From positions 1,245,787 through 1,309,786 of the forward strand of contig FJOG01000003.1 in assembly GCA_900073065.1 (NCBI GenBank): 64,000 nucleotides of DNA, in the 5' to 3' direction. Below are positions 33,345 through 45,734 of the stretch, in pieces. Position 1 is the first letter of the stretch, and each line of letters starts with the position of its first letter. The position numbers were made by a program, and so were the translations under genes. This DNA is from Phialocephala subalpina (lineage: Eukaryota > Ascomycota > Leotiomycetes > Helotiales > Mollisiaceae). Under the pieces are notes generated by a model that saw only the letters and a program-made list of their open reading frames with translations, was not told the origin of the DNA and searched no databases.

Positions 33345-33975
33345 CTAATCAGCTTCCCTCTTCCCTCTCACATTTTGGAGCCGCATAATCACCGTCTCAA
33401 GAACCAGCTTCTGTCCAAAGGTTCCATCGTACATCGGTGGCTCGGAATCAACATCCAAAATCTTGGCAGACAATTCACTCATCTTACCACCCGTCCAATG
33501 GAAACTTATCTTCCCATCAACAGATGTCCAACTCCAACTCGGAGCTCTCCAAATTCCATTAGAAGGTGACACATTCGAATCACTCCTCCAAAGCAACCAA
33601 GAAAACAAATCACTCCGCCCACGCCCCCGCCACATAACCATTATGCCACGTACTCTCCAACTCACTCGCAATCGCTGCCAACGCAGGCAACTTATCCTCC
33701 GGTACCGTCAGCGTTCTTGACGTGTAATCCTGAACCAGTGATTGCCAAATATTTCGACGTCGACGAAGTGCCATTTCATCCGGTTCGGCGGTTCGAGGGA
33801 TGTAGGTCGATCTTCGTTCGAAGACGCTGTCGACTCTGGTGCAGGGCCAGTTGGGATCGTATGAACGGTGACTGGGGACGACGGGGGTGATTGATGTGGT
33901 GGAGCATTGGTATGTTACTTCGTGGGTTCCGAATGTTAAAAGGCGGGGTGAGAGGAGGAATAACAACCACCTTTC
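33345..33975 (-). pseudogene. HET-protein C-terminal relic with one-base insertion
   Basis: The minus strand reads LLSPRLLTFGTHEVTYQC, then IWQSLVQDYTSRTLT, DKLPALAAIASEL and YVAGAWAE, the standard post-HET region. After GAG an extra base (33612) shifts the frame. Skipping it gives DLFSWLLWR, then APSWSWTSVDG. The upstream HET core is not visible beyond remnants near 34000. It is therefore a 5'-truncated fragment with a frameshift. It lies directly beside the ankyrin gene, which starts at 36059 and ends at 34239. Confidence 0.8.
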
Positions 33976-34238
33976 TCCACCAGCAGCTCTGCCACCGCCC
34001 TCTCTTTTCCTGCCAGCGCCGAGCTTCTCTTGGCCATGGCGGAGAGCTATACCTAGTACCGTAAACCGTTAAGATACGGTATGCCTGTACGTAGCCACAA
34101 ATTATGCCGGCGCTTTCCATTCATTGCATCATTGAGTCGACATATCGAACGCTCTTGTATACACCCACCCCAGGCCGTCTTCCACGATGCACCCATGCCC
34201 AGATCATACAATTGTAAGGACAGATCCCAGCTCTACCT

Positions 34239-36059
34239 TCACGTTCCGCCTGCCCTTCTCCGATGTGCCAGCGGAGTTATCCGCCGAGTTATCGACGTAG
34301 GGCTCCTCGGCCCTGTGTTCCATTCGCTTGCTGGCAACTCAACCACAACCGATGAGTCTGAAAGCTCATATATCGGCGCGTTCGAGGCTTGTCGCGACCA
34401 CGTGGGTGACTCAGTTGCATCCAATTCTGGCATCTTGGAAGTTGGCTCGACCGCACCTGCACCTAATTCAAAGGTTGGTCCTGATCCAAGGCCTCGTTGG
34501 AGCTGCCACTGCGAGGGAGCCTCTGGCACTACCTTATCCAACAGCAGTTGCGCCACCACTCCGTGCTGGTTTGAGACCGCCCCCTGTAGCGCCGTCCGCC
34601 CCATGCTATCCTTCGACATGATCTTGGCCCCATGCTGTAGTAGGTGCCGCACCACCGCCTCGTGCCCCTTTTCAGCTGCCAGCTGCAGCGCTGTCCGTCC
34701 AGTGTCACTTTGTGCTTCGAGGTCTGCCCCCATCTCAACCAGCAGCCGGACTACTGCCGATTTCCCGTTGAAGGCCGCGACATGCAGCGCTGTAAATCCA
34801 GAAGGCCCCCTTACCTCTACGAAGGGATATTTCTCTAGCAGAATCTGGACCACTGACTCTTGCCCATTGAAGGCTGCTACATGAAGCGCAGTAGATCCGG
34901 CAGGATCCTTCACTCTAACGTCAACGCCTTTCTCCAATAGCAGCCGGACGACTGCCGTGTGGCCGGTGCGGGCCGCACTGTGCAGCGGAGTTCGTCCCTC
35001 ACTAGACTTTGCCTGAGGATCCGCCCCATTGTCCAGAAGCACCCGAACCACCGCTTCGTGACCGCAGTCGGTTGCCAGGTGCAGTGCCGTGCATCCAGAA
35101 GAACCCTCGTAGTTTATGTCCATTCCCTGATCTAGTAGGGACTTTACCTTCTTCACATTTCCTTTCTTTGCAGCACGGTGCAACTCGGTGTTGGACTTGA
35201 AAAGTTTGAAGAATATGGACCCCGTTTGCACACGTGGTATCTTCTTGGTCTTGTCAGATTGCGGTGGTGCCAAGGGTGGCTTGGATAGCACCGTATCGGC
35301 GTCACTGTCACCGTCAGGTGGATAGTAGAGTTCACTCTGCACCGAGCGGGGACTGAAACCAGATACATTGCTGGAGGTTTGAGCAGAAATGGACTTCGAA
35401 TCGGTGTCGTATTGTTCCCAGAGAGCTTGACTGTATCCACCGGGCGTACTAGGGGTCGGGGTATCTATTGAATCCCTCGTGTCGATTGAGTAGCCGATAA
35501 AGATGTCATTCTTGAGAAGTTGTCGAATTTCAGAAGTAGAATTTCTAAACATTTTAGCATGCTTCAAGCGCACAAAGAATGAGACTCGAGGTTTCGATTA
35601 CCTTTGTGCCGCCACAATCAGCAAGGTGATATCCGTTAGCTGCCTCTGAATCTGCAGCAGAAGTCCCTTGATCAGTACTTCGTCGCACACATACATCATG
35701 CTCCAAGTGCGAGGGCCATCTCCCGTGGTTGTTTGATTTCCCATACATTTTCCTACTTCTTCCTCCAGCCTAAAAACCGTGAAATTGCAGCTATTCCGTG
35801 CATTCTTTAAAGATTCTTCAAGCTGAATCTGTGAAATGACACGCGATGAGAGGGCGTGAGGTTGGCTCAGTAGTGACTGGATGTTAATTAACGTTGCGCT
35901 GATGGTCGAGCATTCGGCACTGATGGATGATGTCGTCGGGGCCGCATTATAATTTTCAGTAACATTCTTTATCGCTTTTGCAATGTTTGCGTAGAGGAAG
36001 ACGAGGGATGATGCCGCCGGGGCCATCGATCGCAGATCCATAGCCGTTGTCAGGATCAA
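34239..36059 (-). CDS. Ankyrin-repeat protein with STAND-like fungal N-terminal domain
   Basis: Minus-strand exons are 36059-35602 and 35544-34239, giving 587 aa (581 if it starts at 36041). The 57-bp intron uses donor GTAATC and acceptor TTTAG, the only acceptor that keeps phase. Residues 1-150 (MAPAASSLVFLYANIAKAI, SAECSTISATLINIQSLL, VFRLEEEVGKC) resemble the helical N-terminal domain found at the front of fungal STAND/NLR proteins. A disordered Ser/Pro-rich linker follows, then seven ankyrin repeats of 33-34 residues from about 271 to 505 (for example GCTALHLATDCGHEAVVRVL). The C-tail is unstructured. No NACHT or NB-ARC motor is present. A signalling or recognition role is inferred from domain context. 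Confidence 0.85.
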
Positions 36060-37986
36060 ACCGAGTGGATGCAGTCACATTGCGAAGCACTGGGTACACT
36101 GTCAGAAAGATTTACAGTGCGGCTGAGAAATTCATGTCATGTGATTATTTGAGGCTTTGAAGCAAACAGAGAATTAATAGGTGTGGCTTATGGCTTCAGT
36201 GCAGTCGCTCAATTAGGTTAATCGGGGCTTGGTGTTTCAATAGATTAGCGCTGGGCCCATGAGACGCCATTGAATCCAATAATCATGCAAGATCCGGGGC
36301 GTCTATGGGATTCACCGAGTGCCCTAGCCAGTAATGGTGGGCTGCTACATGTTCTACACTTTCTTCTGTGCTCCGAGAGCGTGAGTACAGCACAGCTTGT
36401 TCCAATACTTCGAACACCTGCCATCGTGCCAGCGCGAAGAGCGGTTTGCCGTCATACGTCTTGATTTAGTTACGCCCCTCCGGTTTTGTCTTTGGCCTTT
36501 TTCTTACCCGGTACGCCCAAATCCGCTTTCTCTGCCACTCAAAACAAGAGCTTTAACAGTCAAGATAATTTAGAATTGGTGAAGAGCATTATGATCCTAC
36601 AACCTCGAGTTCGCCCTCTACGACTGTGCTATGAAAGAGAGATGTTGCAGCCCATTTTGCAAGAGGAAGCGCGCGTTGAGGGGTGGCTGAACATGGTAGG
36701 GGGCAAGGCTTTGGTGGCTTTGAATCTGGTGAATCACGCAACTTATCTCGTGAAACCCGACGCATTGCTGTAATTCTCACATCCAATGGATTCAGACGCC
36801 TCTGTGTTCTGAGATACGAGTGGTTTGAGGACAGCGGCTGTTGTACGGAGCCATGGCGGTGTGAAGATACTCAGCAGCCTGCTGCGAGACTGGCGGACGG
36901 CCGCTCCTGAGTAGGCTTCATGGATTTTGCTGTATTGGTGCTCAGGCTCTGATATTGGGCCCTTTCAAATCAGATCTACGATGTATCGAAATTTGGGTAG
37001 AGAGGAGGCGCTGTTTGCCGCGAACTCCAGACGAGAGATGGCCAGTCGTGTAGCAGGGTACTCCATATCCCGCACCAATGTATGAACAAATAACAAAAAT
37101 AAAAGCCATATTTTGCTGGTGCTATGGGTTCATAAGGCGTCTTGGGGGGATGCTTTACGGAATTTGAGATGGATCCAGAATTCTAGCCCTTACTGCTCCA
37201 GGGTTTGCTGCCATAGAAGTTAAGATTCGTAATTTAATCCTCCGTACCTCGAGGTTATTATAATACTCCCCGAAAATAATAGATAGTATGTATATAAATG
37301 CAAAGTAGATCCTCACTAGCTTCTGGGGTGTTATATTCATAATCATAGGCGCAGCGTTCACCTCCCCGAACCATCAAGGCTGGAACTCCCTTGCTTGTCG
37401 CCCGTAATAATAACAAATTGCTTTATTGGCCGTTTAAGTAATGAGGCTCTGCGCCGTAGATGCACCACTCGCTAAGTAACACGTCGTCAAGTCTGCGGCA
37501 TTTTCCTCGGTATTGGGCTGGTCTTGCCAATAATGTGAATCCCATTGAGAAGGGGCTCTGGTGGTGGAAGTTAAAGGGATGCCTTGGGCTTGCTGGGTTT
37601 AGAACTCGTCGCGCCATTTTTGGATATTGTGGCTTAAGCTGATTTCCCACAAGAAACAGGTTTGAGTTTGATGAAGCGACAGATCTCTTCCCTTACCCTC
37701 TCCCCTTTAAGATCTGCCGTGTGGCTCTTTAGTATGTGATGGCTATTAATAAGTACCTTGATTTCTACTCTCTCCAAATCCGTTATGCACCGTAACCTTC
37801 AGCAACCCCTTGCCCATTGTTGAACTATTTGTCGTGTGCTCTTCACATTCATTACGGTGTATTCCGTAGTAACAACAAGCTTCGGAAGAACCATTATTTC
37901 ATGCACTGAAAGGGAGAATTAGCATCATCAACTGACTGCAAGTTGCGAAAACCGAGTATCAGGAAGCCGAGTTCACAGGATCCTCG
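36060..37986. other. 1.9-kb intergenic region, no gene assigned
   Basis: Upstream of both the ankyrin gene (minus) and the permease gene (plus). Several open frames of 60-95 codons show no family motif. AT-rich patches occur near 37080-37300. Confidence 0.4.
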
Positions 37987-39744
37987 ATGGCAACATCCAT
38001 GCTACAGCCAATGGAAGACGAGTTTCCGGTCGACCATGACGAGAAGGTCCTCTTGTCTTTGGGTTACAAGCAAGAGTTCAAGCGAGAATTCAGTCTTTGG
38101 ACCTCCTTCTGTGTCAGCTTCGCCGTGCTGGGGTTGCTTCCGAGTTTCGCATCGACGTTATACTATGGCATGGGGAACGCTGGAACCGCAGGTATGTTAC
38201 TCATTTTGTTTCCTTCAAATAATATCGTGGACGGGTGTTACATAATATTGGGCTAATATTAACCTCTCTTCTAGGGATGGTCTGGGGATGGATAATTGCC
38301 ATGGTCTTTATCCAATGTATCGCCCTAAGCTTGGCTGAACTTTGCTCATCAATGCCAACGAGGTCAGAATTGCATTCACAGTTCATTGTATGACATATTC
38401 TGACGTTCTTTATGCAGCGGTGGCCTCTACTATGCATCGGCCGTTCTTGCACCCCCAGGCTGGGGCCCTGTTGCATCTTGGGTGACCGGCTGGTCCAGTT
38501 GGATTGGACAAGTCACAGGTGCACCATCGGTCAACTATTCGGTGGCGGCAATGATTCTTGCTGCTCGATCGATAACCGACTCAGATTATGTCCCAGCAAA
38601 CTACGAGTTGTTCCTCCTCACCACTTTCCTCATGATCATCCAAAGCTGCATCAGCAGCATGCCAACCAAGTGGGTCGCTGTCTTCAATTCTTTGGGGTCC
38701 AGTTTCAACATGGTAGCAGTAATCATTGTTATCGTTCTCATACCTGCAGCTACTAAAACGGATCCTAAGTTCACACCAACGTATCAAGTGTGGAGCAACA
38801 TCGACAATGGTACAGATTACCCCAACGGTATTGCCATATTAATGAGTTTTATCAGCGTTATGTGGGCAATGTCAGGCTTTGATGCGCCTTTCCATCTGAG
38901 CGAGGAATGTGCCATTGCTGATGTCGCGTCTCCGCGCGCCATTGTTTTGACGTCTGCAATTGGTGGCATATTTGGTTGGATCTTGCAGGTTGTTGTTGCA
39001 TACACAGTTGTCGACATTGGGGCGGTCCTCAACTCTGACCTCGGCCAACCGTGGGCGACCTACTTGCTCCAAGTTCTGCCGATGAGGACTGCGCTTGCCA
39101 CTTTGGCATTGACTATAATAGCTGGCTTCTCCATGGGTCAAGGTTGCATGGTTGCAGCATCTCGAGTCACTTATGCTTACGCCCGTGATGGTTGCTTCCC
39201 TATGTCAAAATACTGGCGGAAAGTGAACAAATACACCAAGACACCGGTCAATGCGGTATGGTTCAACTGTGCCGTTGGTATCCTGCTTTGCCTCCTTATA
39301 TTTGCTGGGGAGGTGGCTATCCTAGCCATCTTCTCTGTCGGCGCTATTGCTTGCTTTATTGCATTCACGATCCCCATTTCTTTGAGGGTCTTCTTTGTCG
39401 GCAACAGGTTTCGAAGGGGACCTTGGCATCTTGGAAAGTTTGGAAAGCCGATCGGAGCGGCCGCTGTTGCATTTGTTGTTCCAATGGTTCCGATATTGTG
39501 TTTACCTAGCTTGATAGGAAGTAAACTCAAGTAAGTCCTTCAAAGCCCCATCATAAGCAGAAAGGTTATTGACTGAATCGTTAGCTCTTCCAATATGAAC
39601 TGGACCTGTCTTGTGTACGGGGCTCCTATGTTATTTGCTTTACTTTGGTTTGCCATTGACGCGCGCAAGTGGTTCAAAGGACCAAGGGTTAATGCCAAGC
39701 ATGCCATGAGAGGCCAATTTATTAAAGAGCAGAGGGAGGCTTGA
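37987..39744 (+). CDS. Amino-acid/GABA/choline-type permease (APC superfamily)
   Basis: Four exons (37987-38191, 38275-38362, 38418-39530, 39585-39744) give 521 aa. Splicing restores the signature ALSLAELCSSMPTSGGLYY. About 12 membrane segments are visible, with GYKQEFKREFSLWTSFCVSF before TM1, WAMSGFDAPFHLSEEC at the usual position, and RVTYAYARDGCFP in the loop before TM8. It belongs to the fungal group that includes GABA (Uga4) and choline (Hnm1) permeases. The exact substrate cannot be assigned. The protein would sit in the plasma or vacuolar membrane. Confidence 0.9.
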
Positions 39745-40504
39745 ATATATTGCGGGTTTGATTGATTGATTCATAGTCCGTTCAAGATGTCAGACGGTGA
39801 CGCATGCTGTCGATCATAATTTCCTATTACTCCTGTTCTTGATTACATATACAGTCCTTACCTTCCGCAGTCTTTGAGTGAAACAGAAAATCATACAGTT
39901 GTTAACCGAATGCGACAATGAATGAGAAATCTTGTTGACTCATGTTCTCATAACCAGATATATAGTTATTCTTTTATTTCTTCCGCTACGTGCATAATAA
40001 TGGCTACAATCTCCCCTTAAGGAATCTCTCATTCTTTCAGTATCGTTTCTAGGCTATCTCGCCTGTTTTTAAGTCCCGTTATTTCCTTTTGCTCACCACC
40101 ATCATCTCTTCATTCTGTAGTCTTCTGAAATTGTTTCTTCATTGGGGCTCTTGCTCTCGGTACTCGATCACTCCCTGCAATTGATGAATGTCCGGCATTG
40201 TCATTTCTAGGACCCTTTCCCGCAGCTAGTAGCTTTCATAACCGCATCATTTCAAGTAGCCATTCATCTCGCCACAGAGCCGTTTAGTTTTATTTACATG
40301 GACGCGCCTTGCGATTCCTTACAAGAGAACTTGAAATCGACGAATATGATGACCTGAGAGATATGTAGCAATATCCCGGGTAGGATCGTTTTCTGCGGGA
40401 TTATTCTGAAGCGAAGTTTATATTCAATAACGATCGTTTTATTGTACATCAGGGCTTCGCAACAGAGATGCAAATCGCACGGAACGACCACCATTACCTC
40501 GGTA
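39745..40504. other. Intergenic region, no gene seen
   Basis: Lies between the 3' ends of the permease (plus) and the truncated HET-type gene (minus). T-rich sequence with no coding signal. Confidence 0.45.
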
Positions 40505-41256
40505 TTAGTTGATCTGACTAGCCAAATGCGTAAAACGAAAGACCTCAGAAAATTGAGGTGCAAAACTCAAGTTTCTAAGGATTTTTATTTGGGATTGATT
40601 AGGATATATGCAAAGTGCATCAACCCCCTTTTTACTTTCATAAGTCCTCAGATCTTGAGAATCGTGACCAACGTAGATGACTCTTGAAGGCAAACGTGAA
40701 GAGTTCCTCGTCAGGCAGTTCTCATGCCCTTCACACTCTGCAAGCCATTCTTCAATACGTCTCATAACGTGAGTACTATCAATATCCGTAGAGAAAGGTG
40801 CATTGACTAAGAATCTAGAAGAGCTATTGCCTGTCTCAAATTAACATTCCATCTCTCCCCACTATGTTATACATTACCTTCAACAGCAGCGACGCAAATG
40901 TCAAACACCGCAGTGTCAATTCCTTGAGCCCTCTTATATCTCAGACAGCTCAACTTCTGTTCTCCAGACTCAAACTGTTCAGATCTAAGAGGCACACCTT
41001 TCTCATCAAGCGCGACAACTCTCGGTGGCCAGCTCCTCGGGCCTGGCCACTTTGCCAAAGCCTTTTCAAACAACATCTTGCAACAATGGCAGCCAGTCAA
41101 AGTACTGATCTCGAGGTCTGCTCTCGAGTGATGTTTGTACTCATCAGAAGACATGAGGGATGCGAGTCCTTGCGGTGAACTAGTCATTGAGGTGCAGACT
41201 TCGCAAAGTGACGACCCCGCACCATCGTTGACGTATCTCTTCCGCTTGAGACTCAT
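40505..41256 (-). CDS. Truncated HET-type protein, N-terminal region only
   Basis: Minus-strand exons are 41256-40878 and 40830-40505, giving 234 aa; the 47-bp intron is in phase. The sequence matches the Cys-rich leader of HET proteins: SLCEVCTSM, DLEISTLTGCHCCKMLFEKA, then WLAECEGHENC and SRLPSRVIYVG. In a normal HET protein the next block would be the core (ALSYCWG...). Here it stops after LRTYES and continues for about 40 unrelated residues to a stop codon. This could be a gene truncated by rearrangement or a lone regulatory fragment. The reading frame itself is undamaged. Confidence 0.65.
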
Positions 41257-42370
41257 GATGGAAGCGAGTGTCTTTCAAAAAGAATTGGCTATAGACTATA
41301 CAGGTTCGGAAGATTGAGAACCGACTAGAGGAGGCTAAGATCAAGACGACTTAAGCATGATGAAACAGAGCTCGAGGCGTGTTTTGACGATCACCAATCC
41401 CGCGCAGGGCATTGCAGGAGCAGTTCTGTAAGTTCGAGGGTGCCAGAAAGCTGGTGGAGTGTTAAAGTCGCTCGTGATTTCTCATGAGAAAATGTGAGGA
41501 TACCAGGCTGCCATGATCCTCTTGCATTGTGGCTGTGCAAAACGACTTACGTGCTATCAAACAAATACTATTCTTGATCTTCAACATTGTTCCCATCTAG
41601 ACGAAATATCGCGGTCGCACGATACTGCGCTTCTGGCTTTAGCAGCTTTCCCCTAAGAAGTTGGAATGTCAATATTTTTTGGAAATCAGTCACGTGTATT
41701 TATCCTCCTTTCTCGCAGGCGACTTGGCAGTGTGTTAGCCCTCGTCTTCACACCTCTTCATTCGACTTCTCTACCACCGGTTTACTCTGACTTCCCCCTT
41801 TTCTTTTCTTTTCTTTTCTTTTCTTTTCCCCCTTAAAGTGCCCCTTTTCCCCATCTTTTTGCTACACCTCTAATGCGGTTATCGATTTCCCAAGCACGAC
41901 TCTGAAACCCATTCGCTGTTCGAGATCATTTTGAAGACATGGATGGAACCGATGGCTCATATTTTCCCGAATTGGAAAGTTGTACAGAAATGCAAGCCTC
42001 TTTCGAGAAGCTGATGCATCTCCCCGAGGCCGAGGTGTTTTTGACATTTCCATGCAGCCACAAAACGCCACTCAAGCCTCATCCGGAGGAGACTCCTCTT
42101 TCAGCACCCCTTCATCCTAAGCACTTACAATTGGGCGACACTGTCAAGCCATCAAAAGACATGACTTGGCGACAATGTGAATTGGGATTCGCGATCTAGA
42201 AGCGAGGTGCCTGGTATTCGGCTTCGTGCATGCTGCACGATTGAGCGATTTGCGAGTACGAATGAGGAGGGAACATGTGATTTTCTGCCAATCGGTCCTG
42301 GGCCCAATCACATTCAAGTAGCAAGAAGAGTCGCACCAAAAGGGAAAGTGCGACAAAAGGTCACACGTGA
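41257..42370. other. Intergenic region with pyrimidine tract and a weak open frame
   Basis: Contains the (TTTTC)n tract at 41798-41828. A 86-codon open frame lies at 41939-42199 (starting MDGTDGSYFPELE), with further readable sequence up to about 42320 in another frame (FVHAARLSDLRVRMRREHV). It may be the 5' part of the degenerate gene that follows, but no consistent exon join could be made. Confidence 0.35.
41798..41828 (+). repeat. (TTTTC)n microsatellite
   Basis: About six TTTTC units within a longer CT-rich tract, of a kind often seen in fungal promoters. It lies 110 bp before the ATG at 41939. Confidence 0.85.
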
Positions 42371-43027
42371 CCGTCACAATACAGAACTCACCTGAAGGAA
42401 GTTGGTAGGGAAGTGGTGGGCACCTCAGACGCTTTTATACGACCTCTCTCCTCTTACGATGTGCAGCTCTTCACGACCGAATGCGCAACGCCGATCCAGT
42501 TCCGTCTTTCGGGAGTGTCTGATGGCCTCCAAAGTCTGTCCCTTTCCAGCGATGGCAAGTCTGTCTTTCAATCGAGATAGATGTACACTGAAATGGAAAG
42601 GATCATTGCAGATGATTTTCCCTCAGATTTCCCATCTACCTCTAGGCAAAACATCTGTACTCTTTTGTATGATCCTAACTTGGGGCGGTGGGTCGATGCT
42701 CGAGTCTTCACGGATCAATTGAGCAATGTATTACGGAAGCGCCTCCAATTAAAAGGAAAGGTGAGGAAAACCACGATGATACTATGATGAACCTCCTCAG
42801 GATGGGAGGACCGAATAACTAGACAGAGGACACTTCCAATGATAAAAAGGCATTGGTTATTGAGTCTTATTTGAAACTTGTAGGTAAACCAGGTCAAGTT
42901 ACAAGGAGTCAGCAAGGTTACATCCATTGCCGCACGAGAGACGAGACTCGAGAGCACCTTTGCTAATCGACTGATAGAGGAAGAGTATTTGGGAAGTCCG
43001 CCTGATAGTGAAATGGCTTCAATATAG
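42371..43027 (+). pseudogene. Degenerate hypothetical gene with in-frame TAG
   Basis: One frame is readable from 42371 to 42760 (SSYDVQLFTTECATPIQFRL, VSDGLQSLSLSSDGKSVFQS) except for a single TAG at 42578-42580. After the TAG it continues as MYTEMERIIADDFPSDFPS and LLYDPNLGRWVDARVFTDQL. A 123-bp intron (42761-42883, GTGAGG...TTGTAG) then joins phase 0 to exon 42884-43027 (VNQVKLQGVSKVTSIAAR), which ends at TAG 43025-43027. The family is unknown. A protein starting at ATG 42581 (107 aa) is possible, but the coding character upstream suggests a nonsense mutation. The end overlaps the 3' end of the 2EXR relic on the other strand by 9 bp. Confidence 0.45.
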
Positions 43028-44007
43028 GTAGTCTGATGAGTCGGAATCTACCAAATCACTCAATCCGAACCCCGGATCGCGCTGCTCCCAGGAATTCATA
43101 TGCAGCTCTTTGGTCTTATCCATGAGTTTGGGATCCTTATTATCGTATACAGCTCCAACATTTCTCCAATAACGTCTGTCTTCAGGTATGCTGGCCATGG
43201 AAAAGATCGGGACTGTAGTTTTTGGTTTAATAATGCAACGTTCGAGTATCGGTTTCTCCACCTCTACCCGCCATGCGTCCGAAACCTCTCTTGGTTGCTC
43301 TGCAGTATCCACAACAGTCAACTCCTTCAAGCTTGGAAGCATCGGTATGTCTTGCTCGGTTGGGCCATTCTGGAATAGCATTTGTTGCACATGATGGTCA
43401 GAGTACATCTTCATGTCCATAGCTAGATATTTGATATTGGTAGTCCTCAATGTTGAGCGTTCGCACCCAAACAAGGTGAAGACTACGCCATTTTCCCCAT
43501 ATCGTAGGAATATTGTATCTCGATCAGGTTGGAATAAGATGGCTTGTCTACGTTCCAGAGAGGGAAATGCTTTGTCTCGAATGATTTCTGGTGCTCTGTC
43601 GCCCGTCTGGTTGAACGAATTGTAGTAGTCCATTGAATTTCGTGACAGGCAGAAATCATATGAACCACAGGCGAGACTGCGAGACTCTTGGATGCGTGAA
43701 GGATAGAAAGAAACGACATGGATTGTCCAGAACAATTGGCTTCGAAGAAAAACCCAACATCAGCGAGATTACAGACAAGAGGTCAGCATTGAGCCTCTTC
43801 TTGGATCTGGCATTATTCCCAATATCTGGTATAGACTTCGATGAGTCTTGGGCCAGGCAATGCGTGGCTTCAAATTACTCGGCGTATCTCAGTTGGTAAT
43901 TTGGGGAATGGATGAAAAGTGACGGATGATGGAACACAGACGGGTTGTTCTGGGCCGGACACCATCAACTGGCTTGATGTTCCGGCAGTGCTGCTTGATA
44001 TAGACAT
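43019..44007 (-). pseudogene. 2EXR-type fungal protein, degenerate
   Basis: The minus strand from 44007 reads to FHPFPKLPTEIRRVI, the start of the 2EXR motif. It then hits TGA (43872-43870) where tryptophan is expected, and continues as SHALPGPRLIEVYTRYWE. Further stops or frame changes follow before a clean 238-codon frame (43735-43019) with SRIQESRSLACGSYDFCLSR, QAILFQPDRDTIFLRYGENG and an acidic C-terminus, the expected downstream parts. 2EXR proteins are abundant in filamentous ascomycetes and have no established function. The second half could still be translated from an internal ATG. Confidence 0.65.
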
Positions 44008-44343
44008 CTTTCCAAGCTTAATTGGTCTTTCAAGATCTCGAGTCATGAGCTGGCTCGATCGCGGACGCGTGTGCCAATGGAATTGGCTAAACTCGAGAGC
44101 TCGTGCTGAAAAAAGGCAATTCGATATCAATGTATTGGTGAAAAATCGACGTTTTTGGTCATGGGGCTCTGGTGGCAGAAGGGTACTTTGCCAGATTCAT
44201 CAGAGCAAAAGTGAGAACAGCTGGAGGAGACCAATCTCATCTCAAATGTCAGGACCAACAGCCACTAGCGCGTCTCAGCCGCGTTTGTAAACATTCACAG
44301 CCTCGTGAAGTCAACAACACCATCAAAAAACATCACAACCGTC

Positions 44344-45413
44344 ATGCTCCCACCAATCGACGACTCTGTGCTGCAAAGCAACCCACGATTCGCAGCACTT
44401 TACGCTACCCTCACAAACAACATTCTAAACCCCAATGGCTCGACCAAGAATCACCCCTCGCAAAAAGAGCGGGAAGCTGTGACAGAAGTACTCTGCTCAA
44501 TGTCCCTCCTTCACCAACAACACTAACAACACCACAGTCACTCAAATCCGCCCAAATCCGCTCTGCCAAATCTCAACTTATAAAATCTGCCCTCAGCACC
44601 CTCGATATCTCCCCTCCTACAACAACAACCTCGAAATCCAAATCTGTCGCCCCACCAAAAGCCCCTCTTCCTCCCGAACTCCTCGAACTCATCATCCTCC
44701 TCTCCGCACGCCTCACTTCCGCCCCTTTGCCGCCGAAACAAATACAAACCCTAGAAAACACACCACAATGGACATCTCTCCCAACCCACCTCCCCCGAAT
44801 CGCGACCTTGATTTCGCAACATTTACAAGCTCAAGCTTTGGCACTTGTACGGATCCATTCCCCAACTACCAATGCTTCGTTTTTGCATCGACAAATACCG
44901 AAATTAGTTCCCAGTATACAATCTATACAGGCCGAAATATCTAGCAAGAAGACGGATATCTCGAAACGTCGACTTGAGCTAGTATCGAAAATCACAACCT
45001 TGTTGAGTTTACACCACCTCTCACACACCCTCATAATTCTCCACCTCGAACAATCGAAACATGGCGTTTTGACGCGACATTTAAAATCTCGCTCCGAGTA
45101 CCTGTCCTTGCTCTCCCAACAAGTCAGCTTTCTAGCGAAAGAGAAAGCTGTGAAAGGGGAGAAGATAGTTTATAGTGAGGAAGTTAAAGGTGCGTTGGAA
45201 ACGTATTTGAGGCATTTGAAAGATGCAAGGGAGAGGTTGAGGGAGAAGAGGGGTGATGCGGAGAGGGTTCTTTGGGGGTATGGTGTTGGGAGGAAGGAAG
45301 ATGGAGGAATCGACAAGGAGAGAACGATGAGGAGCATTTCTGATAAATACGCCGAGCTGACGAGGGAATTGAGAGAGGTGGGGAGGGATGTTGAGAGGTT
45401 GAGGGGGAGGTAG
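44344..45413 (+). CDS. Coiled-coil protein, HAUS/augmin subunit 4-like
   Basis: Exons are 44344-44487 and 44538-45413, giving 339 aa, with a 50-bp phase-0 intron. The N-terminus (LPPIDDSVLQSNPRFAALY) recalls HAUS4, where a short leader is followed by LLQNPYFSKLL-like residues. The middle is helical, with a Ser/Thr/Pro-rich insert. The C-terminal half holds coiled coils and a YGVG element, then KYAELTRELREVGRDVERLR, like the HAUS4 end. Augmin recruits gamma-tubulin to existing microtubules for branching nucleation. The assignment rests on architecture and weak motif similarity, so another coiled-coil family is possible. A longer in-frame reading exists upstream of exon 2, but the spliced exon 1 is better. 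Confidence 0.5.
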
Positions 45414-45734
45414 AGGGGGGCTTAGGATGTGAGAATCTGTATTGGATTGCGATACCTTGGCAATGAAGATATGCGGGACAAACAATCTGGATGTGGGAGT
45501 TGTGGCAGTGAAGTCGGACTTTTCAGATCTAGTCTTTCATTCTGACTATCGTCCCAATTTCGTTGCAAGTTTTAAATTTTTCAGGGTGGAAAGAAGTTAG
45601 GATGGATTGTTTTCTTTTGACATATTGTACAAATGTGCGTAAAGCCCTCTATGATTTTGCCAAAGAGAATACTCCAATCTACCCCGTCTACTTAACATCT
45701 ACCATCGCATTTTCTCACTCAAATGATCCAACAT
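45414..45734. other. Intergenic region between convergent genes
   Basis: Short spacer between the HAUS4-like gene and the aspartate aminotransferase 3' end. No other feature. Confidence 0.5.
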
